Positions 17,103 to 24,789 of a stretch of DNA of 35,632 bases are shown one piece after another. The DNA is taken from positions 1 through 35,632 of the forward strand of contig JABDNS010000095.1 in NCBI GenBank assembly GCA_013043705.1, given 5' to 3'. The notes under the pieces were generated by a model. It worked only from the letters and a program-made list of their open reading frames with translations, was not told the DNA's origin and ran no database searches. The position numbers and the translations under genes were made by a program. The DNA comes from Pseudomonadales bacterium. GTDB lineage: Bacteria > Pseudomonadota > Gammaproteobacteria > Pseudomonadales > UBA7434. Numbering within the stretch: position 1 is the stretch's first letter; each line of letters starts with the position of its first letter.

Positions 17103-18209
17103 ATGGCCACTTACAGAAAGGACATGCCAGAGAATGTGGGTTTGCCTGAAGCACGCCCCAGTCGAGCCCATCCAAGCAGCCGGCTTCTTAATATCTTGCG
17201 GCGCGCATTTTACTTCGGCAATGCGTTCCAGGACTTCAGGGTTCGCACCAGTTTTTGTATTGCTGTGATTAGCATGATCACTTGCTTGCCAGTGATCATG
17301 ATAGAAAGCTATACGGGTAAAAGTGCCGTGGTTTTCATTGCTGTAACCTGTTTTTTCATGCACGCCACAGCTGCGTCATTGGTTCTCTTTTTTAATCGTA
17401 TTGAAATTGGCATCAATCTGGTGCTGTGCACATTACTGTACATGGTTTTTGCTTTGGCGTGGTTTCAAAAGGGCGTGTCGCTGGGCTTCTACGTAGGTCT
17501 GTCAGCGGTGCTTTTTCTGGTGACTATTCTAGCGCGTGGCAAGCCGATGATTTTTCTTTGGCTAGCTGCCACCGCTATGCTGGCTTTGGTTGCCTATATG
17601 GGTTACGCGCACTGGCAAACCGTTATTGATATGCGAGACCCCAATGTTGCCTGGACTGGCGTTCAAATGGCGTTAGTAGTCTTATGTTTTAATCTGTTTG
17701 CTGTGCTGGTTTTTCGCGATTCAACCTATGCCTTAATCGAAGATTTTCAAAACAAGCAAGCTCAAATAGCCGGCATGAATACTAGGCTGCAGAAGCAGGC
17801 TGCTGAGAAGCACGCGTGGTCGCGCGCGTTGGCGCAACTCGGCAACGCAGGAATTTCCGTGCAGTGGCACTTCGATGCTGACGCGGGCCTGTTGAGATAC
17901 TTCGAAGGTTCACGGCAGGGTGATCGTGCGCAGAAGCTCAACGCTGCGGAACTAGAATCGTTGGACGCGATGAGCTGGCAGGCACAGTTACTAAAGCTTG
18001 TTTCTCCCTGTGTTGGCGATAGCTTCGGTGATAGTGATGGCGCTACGCAGCGCGACCTGAATCGGGAGATTCGCTGTGTCGATCCGCGAACGCGGGATTT
18101 CCGATGGTACGTAATGTCTGCATCAAGCAACCGCAAGCAGGGCGGGGGTTTGCAGCTAAGCGGCATTCTGCGTGATATCACTGCGAGCAGGCAAGGCGTA
18201 AACGCATGA
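17103..18209 (+). CDS. Six-helix membrane protein with a C-terminal PAS-like domain and no output domain (paralogue 2)
   Basis: This 368-residue protein is a paralogue of the preceding gene across its whole length. Shared blocks include the F-x-DFR-x-R entry to helix 1, an R-[IV]-E-[IL] motif before helix 3, SLGFYVGLSAVLFL versus TLGFYVGVPAIIFL, T-[IV]-IDM-x-DP-x-VA, VFRDS after helix 6, EKHAW in the linker, SWQA in the PAS region, and REI-x-CVD ... RWY and DIT at its end. Predicted helices lie at about 50-68, 75-97, 102-121, 128-145, 148-168 and 186-204; the PAS-like domain covers about 248-360. It ends eight residues after DIT, with no output domain. The start is 3 bases after paralogue 1, so the pair is one transcript. 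The two are clearly diverged, which points to an old duplication retained by selection. Function unknown. Confidence 0.8.
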   Translation: MATYRKDMPENVGLPEARPSRAHPSSRLLNILRRAFYFGNAFQDFRVRTSFCIAVISMITCLPVIMIESYTGKSAVVFIAVTCFFMHATAASLVLFFNRIEIGINLVLCTLLYMVFALAWFQKGVSLGFYVGLSAVLFLVTILARGKPMIFLWLAATAMLALVAYMGYAHWQTVIDMRDPNVAWTGVQMALVVLCFNLFAVLVFRDSTYALIEDFQNKQAQIAGMNTRLQKQAAEKHAWSRALAQLGNAGISVQWHFDADAGLLRYFEGSRQGDRAQKLNAAELESLDAMSWQAQLLKLVSPCVGDSFGDSDGATQRDLNREIRCVDPRTRDFRWYVMSASSNRKQGGGLQLSGILRDITASRQGVNA

Positions 18210-18258
18210 GCCTGGTAGCTCGCCGGAGTTGTTTCTTAGCGGGTTGAATTGCCTGGCG

Positions 18259-19755
18259 TTAAGGGCAAGAGTAGCTTTTGGTGGTTTTACCCTGCCACAC
18301 AGAATCAAGCTTCACATCAAAGCCCCACAGGCGATGCAGATGCTTGAGCACTTCCTCGGTACTTTGGTCAAGCGGTTTGCGATTGTGCTGACGGTGCTGC
18401 AGGTGCATAGAGCGATCGCCACGAATGTCGATGTTCACAATCTGTATGTTCGGCTCACGGTCGCCAAGGTTGTATTGCCCCGCCAGTTGTTCGCGCACAT
18501 CCCTGTAGCCACTGTCATCGTGTATCGCCATAATTTCTATAGTTGACTGTTCGTCGTCATCGAGCGCGCAAAACAGTTTCAGGTCACGAATCACTTTTGG
18601 CGACAAATATTGCTGGATGAAACTCTCGTCCTTGAAATTCCGCATCGCAAAATGCAAGGTGTCCAGCCAATCGCTGCCGGCAAATTCAGGAAACCAGCGC
18701 TTGTCTTCTTCGGTTGGCGCCTCACAGATGCGACGTATATCCTGCATCATGGTAAAGCCCAGCGTGTAGGGGTTGATGCCACTATAATACGGGCTATCAA
18801 AATCCGGCTGGTAAATTACGCTGGTATGAGACTGCAAAAACTCCATCATAAAGCCGTCGGTAACCAGGCCGCGATCGTACATTTCGTTCAGTATTGTGTA
18901 GTGCCAAAATGTCGCCCAGCCCTCGTTCATCACCTGGGTTTGACGTTGTGGATAAAAATACTGCGCCACCTTGCGCACAATGCGCACCACTTCGCGCTGC
19001 CACGGTTCGAGCAACGGTGCATTCTTTTCTAAAAAGTACAGCAGGTTTTCCTGCGGTTCTTTCGGGAACGGCGCGGCCTGCAGTTCGGCATTTTCTCCAG
19101 GCTTGCCAGGAATGGTTCGCCACAGGTCATTAACCTGTTCCTGTAGTAGTCTTTCGCGCTCTTTCTGGCGCAGTTTTTCCTCGGCAGTGGATATCGGGTG
19201 GGGGCGCTTGTAGCGGTCTACGCCATAGTTCATCAGTGCATGACACGAGTCCAATAATAACTCTACAGCTTGCAGGCCATGGCGTTGCTCGCAGTCGGCG
19301 ATAAAGTTTCGCGCAAACAACAAATAATCGATGATGGAGTCAGCGTCGGTCCAGGTTTGGAACAGGTAGTTGCCCTTGAAAAAAGAATTATGGCCATAAC
19401 AGGCGTGCGCGATAACCAGCGCCTGCATGGTCATAGTGTTTTCTTCCATCAGGTAGGCAATACAGGGATTAGAATTAATAACGATTTCATAAGCCAGCCC
19501 CATCTGGCCGCGCTGGTAATTATTTTGTATGCCCAAAAACTGTTTGCCATAAGACCAGTGATGGTAGAAAAGCGGCATGCCCGAAGAGGAATAAGCGTCC
19601 ATCATTTGCTCGGAGCTAATCACCTCAATCTGGTTGGGATAGGTCTCAAGCCTGAAGTCGGCAGCAATGCCGGCAATTACTTCGTTGTACTCTTCTATCA
19701 GTTCGAAGCTCCACTCGGAATCGGTAGAGATCGGTTTTCGATCGGCGCCTGCCAT
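18259..19755 (-). CDS. SpoVR family protein (YcgB type)
   Basis: A 498-residue cytoplasmic protein of the SpoVR/YcgB family. Its biochemical function is unknown; the family is named after a Bacillus subtilis spore-cortex gene, and in proteobacteria it is stress- and stationary-phase-linked. Family features seen are WSFELIEEYNEVIAGIA near the start, FYHHWSYGKQFLG, YEIVINSNPCIAYLMEENTM, HACYGHNSFFKGNYLF, MNEGWATFWHYTILN and NPYTLGFTMMQDIRRICE. The many His, Glu and Asp residues in these blocks would suit a metal site, which I infer only. It is the last gene of the prkA-yeaH-spoVR unit; its ATG overlaps the yeaH stop as TGATG, and AGGAGG lies 8 bases upstream. It converges on the tandem sensor genes with a 49-base gap. 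Confidence 0.95.
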   Translation of the reverse strand: MAGADRKPISTDSEWSFELIEEYNEVIAGIAADFRLETYPNQIEVISSEQMMDAYSSSGMPLFYHHWSYGKQFLGIQNNYQRGQMGLAYEIVINSNPCIAYLMEENTMTMQALVIAHACYGHNSFFKGNYLFQTWTDADSIIDYLLFARNFIADCEQRHGLQAVELLLDSCHALMNYGVDRYKRPHPISTAEEKLRQKERERLLQEQVNDLWRTIPGKPGENAELQAAPFPKEPQENLLYFLEKNAPLLEPWQREVVRIVRKVAQYFYPQRQTQVMNEGWATFWHYTILNEMYDRGLVTDGFMMEFLQSHTSVIYQPDFDSPYYSGINPYTLGFTMMQDIRRICEAPTEEDKRWFPEFAGSDWLDTLHFAMRNFKDESFIQQYLSPKVIRDLKLFCALDDDEQSTIEIMAIHDDSGYRDVREQLAGQYNLGDREPNIQIVNIDIRGDRSMHLQHRQHNRKPLDQSTEEVLKHLHRLWGFDVKLDSVWQGKTTKSYSCP

Positions 19756-21023
19756 CAGGCCGGCCTCCTGCGGAACAGTTCACGAAACACCGGGTAGATA
19801 TCGGCGTTGCTGGTGATTTGTTGTAATGCAAAAGATTCTTCAAACTGGTTGCGAACTTGTTCGTACTCGTACCAAAGTGCCTGGTGCTTGTTGGGTGTTA
19901 TTTCCACGTAAGAATAGTGCTGCAATTCGGGCATGATGTCGTTGCTTAGCAAATCAAAGCAGCTGCTGGAGTCATCCTTCCAGTTGTCTCCATCCGATGC
20001 TTGCGCACCGTAGATATTCCACTGCGAAGCGGGGTAGCGCGCCTGCATAATACTTTTCATTAATTTCAACGCACTTGAAACAACGGTGCCGCCGGTTTCC
20101 CGGCTATAGAAAAATTCTTCTTCGTCAACTTCCTTGGCGCTGGTGTGGTGCCTGATAAAAACCACATCGATATGGTCATAGTTCCTTTGCAGGAACAGGT
20201 ACAATAAAATGAAAAAGCGCTTGGCAATATCTTTAACGTCCTGGGTCATGGAGCCGGACACATCCATAATGCAAAACATCACTGCCTTGGAGGTAGGCTG
20301 TGGCTCCTTCACATTCATGTTGTAGCGGATGTCGAAGTCATCCAGGAAAGGGATTTTTTTTAGGCGCGATTTAAGCTCGCTAATTTCTTCATCGAGCTGC
20401 AGCAGCTTGAACTCGTTGGGCGATGTTTCGGCTTGTTCTGCAGCCAGCTGTGTTTCCAGCTCCTTAAGCCTGCGGCGCTTGGAAGCGCCAAGCGCTATGC
20501 GCCGGCCATTGGCTGCTTTTAGCGAACGCACAATATTGATCTGGTTGGGCGTGCCAACCGTGGAAAAACCGGCGCGGCGGTATTTGAATGAATCAGTGCC
20601 AGCTAGCTGCCTTTTAACCAGGTTGGGCAGCTCGAGCTCGTCGAACATAAAATCCAGGAACTCGTCCTGGGTAATCTGGAAAACGAAGTCGTCCATGCCT
20701 TCGCCCTGGTTGCTGGCTTTACCACCCGCGCCGCCGCCTTTGCCGCGCTTGGGCCTTTCAACCTGGTCGCCGGCAACAAATTCCTTGTTGCCTGGATGCA
20801 CGATGGAGCGTTTGCCGCCGGGGCCATGGCCAAAAACCGGCTCTTCAATATCACCCTTGGGAATGGTGATTGTTTCGCCGCTGTCGATATCGGTAATTGA
20901 GCGGCTGCTTACGGCATCGGCCACCGCTTCCTTGATATGTTTGCGATAGCGACGCAAAAAGCGCTGTCGGTTGACCGCACTTTTGTTTTTTCCGTTCAGT
21001 CGTCTATCGATCAGGTAGGCCAT
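19755..21023 (-). CDS. yeaH: YeaH-type DUF444 protein with von Willebrand A fold
   Basis: A 422-residue protein that in E. coli is encoded next to the PrkA-like kinase YeaG and is induced with it under stress. The N-terminus [20 protein letters not shown] and [14 protein letters not shown] matches YeaH, followed by a Gly/Lys-rich segment (~94-108), a coiled-coil-prone Glu/Gln/Lys region (~184-222) and a VWA domain with the MIDAS motif DVSGSM at 254-259. Further VWA-region blocks are [19 protein letters not shown] and [15 protein letters not shown] chose the ATG at 21023, with GGAGAG 5 bases upstream and homology starting there; an in-frame ATG six codons upstream (21041) is less likely. The stop overlaps the spoVR start by one base. 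Confidence 0.95.
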   Translation of the reverse strand: MAYLIDRRLNGKNKSAVNRQRFLRRYRKHIKEAVADAVSSRSITDIDSGETITIPKGDIEEPVFGHGPGGKRSIVHPGNKEFVAGDQVERPKRGKGGGAGGKASNQGEGMDDFVFQITQDEFLDFMFDELELPNLVKRQLAGTDSFKYRRAGFSTVGTPNQINIVRSLKAANGRRIALGASKRRRLKELETQLAAEQAETSPNEFKLLQLDEEISELKSRLKKIPFLDDFDIRYNMNVKEPQPTSKAVMFCIMDVSGSMTQDVKDIAKRFFILLYLFLQRNYDHIDVVFIRHHTSAKEVDEEEFFYSRETGGTVVSSALKLMKSIMQARYPASQWNIYGAQASDGDNWKDDSSSCFDLLSNDIMPELQHYSYVEITPNKHQALWYEYEQVRNQFEESFALQQITSNADIYPVFRELFRRRPA

Positions 21024-21085
21024 GCTGGCTCTCCACATCACGGCTGGTGCCGTTGCAAGGCACCGCCGCTTTCCCGGTCTTCAGG

Positions 21086-23008
21086 CTATTGTGATTTTCT
21101 TACCCGTAAGTACCACTCCGACAGCAGCCTAACCTGCTTCTCGGTGTATCCGCGCTCAACCATGCGGCTGACAAAATCGGTATGCTTTTTCTTGTCTTCC
21201 GCTGAGGCTTTGGCGTTAAAAGATATAACCGGCAACAGGTCTTCAGTATTCGAGAACATTTTCTTCTCAATAACGGTGCGAAGTTTTTCGTAGCTGCTCC
21301 AGATCGGATTCTTACCGTCGTTATTGGCGCGTGCACGCAGCACAAAGTTAACGATTTCGTTACGAAAATCTTTCGGGTTGGAAATGCCCGCGGGCTTCTC
21401 GATTTTTTCCAGCTCCTCGTTCAGCGCAGGGCGGTCCAGCAATTCGCCAGTCTCCGGATCGCGATACTCCTGGTCCTGGATCCAGAAATCGGCATAGGTT
21501 ACGTAGCGATCGAAAATATTTTGGCCGTACTCGGAGTATGACTCCAGGTAAGCTGTCTGGATTTCTTTACCGATAAATTCCACGTAGCGAGGTGCAAGGT
21601 ATTCCTTGATAAAATTCAGGTAGCGCTCAGTAAGATCACCATTAAATTGTTCCTGTTCGATTTGTTGTTCTAGCACGTAAAGCAAATGCACCGGGTTGGC
21701 CGCTACTTCCGTTGGGTCAAAATTAAACACCTTGGAAAGAATCTTGAACGCAAAACGCGTAGACAGGCCGTCCATACCTTCATTGACACCGGCTGAGTCT
21801 TTGTACTCCTGCATGCTCTTGGCTTTCGGGTCGGTATCCTTCAGGCTCTCGCCATCGTAGACGCGCATTTTTGAATACAGGTTTGAGTTCTCGGCTTCGA
21901 TAAGCCTGGAAAGTATGCTGAACTGGCCCAACATTTTGAGCGTATCGGGTGCGCAAGGCGCTTTGCTCAAGGAGCTGTTCACCAACAACTTCTCGTAAAT
22001 GCGAACCTCATCGGATACGCGCAGGCAGTAAGGGACTTTGACAATATAAACGCGGTCGATAAATGCTTCATTATTTTTGTTGTTCTTGAAAGACTGCCAC
22101 TCCGACTCATTTGAATGCGCAAGAATAACGCCATCAAACGGAATCGCGCTAAGCCCTTCGGTGCTGTTGTAGTTGCCTTCCTGGGTAGCGGTAAGCAGCG
22201 GGTGCAGCACTTTGATCGGTGCCTTGAACATTTCGACAAATTCCATCATGCCCTGGTTGGCACGGCAGAGTCCGCCGGAAAAGCTGTAGGCATCGGCATC
22301 ATTCTGCGGAAAATCTTCGAGCTTGCGAATATCGACTTTGCCTACCAGCGATGAAATATCCTGGTTGTTTTCATCGCCGGGCTCGGTTTTGGTAATTGCA
22401 ATTTGGTCGAGCCGTGAAGGATAAAGTTTCACAACGCGAAACTGGCTGATATCACCGTTGTATTCGTGCAGTCGTTTAACCGCCCACGGCGACATAATGG
22501 TTTGGATGTAGCGTTCGGGTATGCCGTAGTCTTCCTGCAGGATGTTGGCGTCTTCGAGCGGGTCAAATAATCCCAGTGGCGATTCAAATACCGGAGAACC
22601 TTTTAGCGCATAGATGGGCGCTTTCTCCATTAGCACTTTTAACTTTTCTGCCAGTGAAGATTTACCGCCGCCTACCGGGCCAAGTAAATACAGAATTTGT
22701 TTTTTCTCTTCGAGCCCTTGTGCGGCGTGGCGAAAGTAAGAAACGATATCTTCAATCGCCTCTTCCATGCCGAAGAAGTCGTGAAAGGCCTCGTAGCGCT
22801 TGATAATTTTGTTGGAAAAAATACGGCTCAGGCGGGGGTCCGATGCCGTATCAATTGTTTCGGGTTCGCCAATCGCCAGCAATAGTCGTTCGGCGGCGTT
22901 CGCGTAAGCAGATTTGTCTTGTTTGCAGAGCTGCAAATAATCTTGCAAGCTCATCTCTTCCTCTTGAGTGGTTTCGTAACGCTCCTGGTAGTGATTAAAA
23001 ATACTCAT
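21086..23008 (-). CDS. PrkA-type serine protein kinase (YeaG)
   Basis: A 640-residue AAA-fold/kinase protein of the PrkA family, equivalent to E. coli YeaG (about 644 residues). The N-terminus SIFNHYQERYETTQEEEMS and DKSAYANAAERLLLAIGEPE matches the family; the P-loop GPVGGGKSS is at 110-118, followed by KTEPGDENNQDISSLVGKVD, ALCRANQG-like LCRANQGMMEFVEM, HSNESEW and FKNNKNNEAFIDRVYIVKVP. The C-terminal PrkA domain ends with YLRVRKSQ. I chose the ATG at 23008, with AAGGTGA 5 bases before it and homology starting exactly there; the frame is open another 54 codons upstream, but that part is unconserved. The leader holds a strong hairpin and a sigma-S-like -10 element. It heads the three-gene operon. 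Confidence 0.96.
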   Translation of the reverse strand: MSIFNHYQERYETTQEEEMSLQDYLQLCKQDKSAYANAAERLLLAIGEPETIDTASDPRLSRIFSNKIIKRYEAFHDFFGMEEAIEDIVSYFRHAAQGLEEKKQILYLLGPVGGGKSSLAEKLKVLMEKAPIYALKGSPVFESPLGLFDPLEDANILQEDYGIPERYIQTIMSPWAVKRLHEYNGDISQFRVVKLYPSRLDQIAITKTEPGDENNQDISSLVGKVDIRKLEDFPQNDADAYSFSGGLCRANQGMMEFVEMFKAPIKVLHPLLTATQEGNYNSTEGLSAIPFDGVILAHSNESEWQSFKNNKNNEAFIDRVYIVKVPYCLRVSDEVRIYEKLLVNSSLSKAPCAPDTLKMLGQFSILSRLIEAENSNLYSKMRVYDGESLKDTDPKAKSMQEYKDSAGVNEGMDGLSTRFAFKILSKVFNFDPTEVAANPVHLLYVLEQQIEQEQFNGDLTERYLNFIKEYLAPRYVEFIGKEIQTAYLESYSEYGQNIFDRYVTYADFWIQDQEYRDPETGELLDRPALNEELEKIEKPAGISNPKDFRNEIVNFVLRARANNDGKNPIWSSYEKLRTVIEKKMFSNTEDLLPVISFNAKASAEDKKKHTDFVSRMVERGYTEKQVRLLSEWYLRVRKSQ

Positions 23009-23078
23009 CGTGGTCACCTTGCCTTGTGTGCGGCCTGTCTGAGGCTCTTGAGTGTTTTTGTGGCTGCGTACTACATCC

Positions 23079-23103
23079 GCGCACTGCGTTATACGCGGTG
23101 CGC
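23079..23103 (-). promoter_or_regulatory. Strong hairpin in the prkA leader
   Basis: GCGCACTGCG (23079-23088) and CGCGGTGCGC (23094-23103) form a 10-bp stem with one wobble pair around a TTATA loop, about 70 bases before the prkA ATG. There is no T-tract after it on the prkA strand. It may act in mRNA stability, attenuation or as a protein-binding palindrome. Confidence 0.5.
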
Positions 23104-23145
23104 GATCACTTGGCTTGCCCTGAATAAAAAGCGGGTTTCGCTTCT

Positions 23146-23155
23146 TTAAGGATAG
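23146..23155 (-). promoter_or_regulatory. Candidate sigma-S-type -10 element for prkA
   Basis: On the minus strand this reads CTATCCTTAA, one mismatch from the CTATACTTAA core favoured by RpoS holoenzyme. It lies about 138 bases before the prkA start. E. coli yeaGH is RpoS-dependent, which fits. No clear -35 was identified, also compatible with sigma-S promoters. Confidence 0.4.
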
Positions 23156-23583
23156 TCTTATATCGGCCAACTGTTTAGTTTGTTTTTTGTTTTAGTGTGT
23201 GTAATCTGCCGCGCGTGCCGGGAACTTTTGTAAAATACGGTAAACCACAACGCTGACCCTGCCAGCATTGACGCGCGCTTACATATAGCAATTATTTATA
23301 AGGCTGCTGCTACTTCTACTACTTTTGTTTGTTATTGGGGCAGCAAGCTTCGGTTTGTTGCCTGGCAATTCAAGCAGCAGGCTCAGCACTAGCCTGCGTT
23401 GGGCAAGTAATAGGTGAGTGTTGACTTTCATCTACGCCGCTATTCACAGGCAATAAATTGCAAAGCACTGTGGTTTTGGCACTTGTAGCGGAAGACTGCC
23501 AGCCAGATAATTCATACCAGCCGCGCATAATCGCCCGCCTTCGCGTATGCGATAACCTAGCTGGCAAACGGAGAGATTTACTT

Positions 23584-24771
23584 ATGCAAGCAGAACGTCT
23601 TAGCCATAGCCCCGCCGACTTTAGTATCGATGCGGAGGAGCAAGCGCAACTAGCGTTATTCAGGGACACGGTACGACGATTTTGTGCCGAGCAGATGGCG
23701 CCCTGCTATGCGCAATGGGAGTCTGACGGACTGGTGCCTCGCGAATTGTTCAACAAGCTTGGCGATGCCGGCTTGTTATGTGTAGATGTACCCGAGGCCT
23801 ACGGTGGTTACGGCGTCCCCGCTCAATTTTCTTTCGCCATTGTTGAAGAGCTGGGATATGCCGGTTTTACCGGATTTACCGGTGGCCTGCAGGTGCATAA
23901 CGATATTGTGCCGCCTTACCTGGTTAGTTTTGGCACCGAAGCGCAAAAGCAGCGCTGGTTGCCTGGTATGGTTAGCGGCGAGATTGTCACGGCCATAGGA
24001 ATGAGCGAGCCCAATGCCGGCAGTGACCTGGCCAATATTAAAACCAGTGCACAGCGCACTGAAAACGGTTACCTGATTAACGGTTCAAAAATTTTTATAT
24101 CGAATGGCCAGCACGCCGATATGCTATTGCTGGCCGCAAAGACAGATAAAGGTGCGGGCGCTCGCGGTACCAGCTTGTTTTTGGTGGACGCGAGCTTGCC
24201 AGGATACTCACGGGGCTCCAACCTGGCCAAGGTCGGTCACAAATGCGCCGACACTTCCGAGCTATTTTTCGAAAACCTGCTGGTACCGCACGATGCATTG
24301 CTCGGCGAGGAGGGCGCGGGTTTTGGCATGATGATGGAGAAGCTTGCCCGTGAGCGCATGATTATTGGTGTTCTTGCAGTGGGTGCAGCGCGTGGCGCGT
24401 TGGATTGGACCATCGACTATGTGCAGGAGCGACAGGCTTTCGGTGCGCCATTGGCCAAGTTACAGAATACCCGCTTTAAGCTGGCAGAAGCGCACACGCG
24501 CATCATGGCCAATACCAGTTTTATGCAGCAGTGCTTTGCGGCCTACAGAAACGGCCAGCTAACACCAGAGGTCGCTGCCGCCTTCAAGCTTTATGCCACG
24601 GAAATGCAGTGCGAAGTTATCGACGAATGCCTCCAGCTATTTGGCGGTTATGGCTACATGAGTGAGTACCCGATATCCAGGGCCTGGGCGGATGCGCGCG
24701 TGCAGCGCATTTACGGCGGCACCTCGGAAATCATGAAAGAAGTCGTTGCGCGATCGTTGGTAGGTAAATAA
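23584..24771 (+). CDS. Acyl-CoA dehydrogenase, long-chain (LCAD-like) type
   Basis: A FAD enzyme that oxidises acyl-CoA to trans-2-enoyl-CoA, the first step of beta-oxidation or a related pathway. The 395-residue protein shows the standard fold: SEPNAGSDLANIKTSAQR and FISNGQHADM for FAD/substrate, RQAFG, and LQLFGGYGYMSEYPISRAWADAR. At the usual MCAD catalytic position (Tyr-Glu-Gly-Thr) it has Gly378 (IYGGTSEIMKE). The base is therefore predicted at Glu257 in KLARERMIIG, as in long-chain and isovaleryl-CoA dehydrogenases. IYGGTSEIMKEVVAR closely resembles the mammalian LCAD end. GGAGAG 8 bases before the ATG at 23584 supports this start; the frame is open to 23458 but unconserved there. It is followed after 18 bases by a flavoprotein gene. 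The exact substrate is unknown. Confidence 0.93.
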   Translation: MQAERLSHSPADFSIDAEEQAQLALFRDTVRRFCAEQMAPCYAQWESDGLVPRELFNKLGDAGLLCVDVPEAYGGYGVPAQFSFAIVEELGYAGFTGFTGGLQVHNDIVPPYLVSFGTEAQKQRWLPGMVSGEIVTAIGMSEPNAGSDLANIKTSAQRTENGYLINGSKIFISNGQHADMLLLAAKTDKGAGARGTSLFLVDASLPGYSRGSNLAKVGHKCADTSELFFENLLVPHDALLGEEGAGFGMMMEKLARERMIIGVLAVGAARGALDWTIDYVQERQAFGAPLAKLQNTRFKLAEAHTRIMANTSFMQQCFAAYRNGQLTPEVAAAFKLYATEMQCEVIDECLQLFGGYGYMSEYPISRAWADARVQRIYGGTSEIMKEVVARSLVGK

Positions 24772-24789
24772 AAACCCTGGGAGCACAGT

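Larger units (their letters stand above)
23009..23583. other. 575-base divergent regulatory region between prkA and the acyl-CoA dehydrogenase
   Basis: No convincing gene is seen: frames on both strands here are short or overlap the flanking genes. The region contains AT-rich blocks (23161-23250 and 23281-23340), a leader hairpin (23079-23103), a sigma-S-like -10 element for prkA (23146-23155), a second perfect hairpin GCAGGCT/AGCCTGC (23377-23383 with 23391-23397), and a weak plus-strand promoter candidate (TTGACG at 23268-23273, 17 bases before ATTATT). It should hold the promoters of both flanking units. Confidence 0.6.

Noticed and set aside
16653-17363. 236-residue minus-strand frame across the junction of the two sensor genes
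   Set aside because: Antisense to two clearly coding paralogues whose protein similarity extends through this region; no family resemblance.
18947-18955. Second DnaA-box sequence (TGTGGATAA)
   Set aside because: Inside the spoVR coding region, isolated, with no clustering or AT-rich unwinding element; no sign of a replication origin in the window.
23205-23225. Possible sigma-54 promoter for prkA (GGCACGCGCGGC on the minus strand)
   Set aside because: The GG and GC elements are 8 bases apart, not the required 10, so the spacing does not fit.
23370-23669. 99-residue minus-strand frame upstream of the acyl-CoA dehydrogenase
   Set aside because: It overlaps the start of the dehydrogenase in antisense, is Ser/Ala/Cys-rich and shows no ribosome site or homology pattern.
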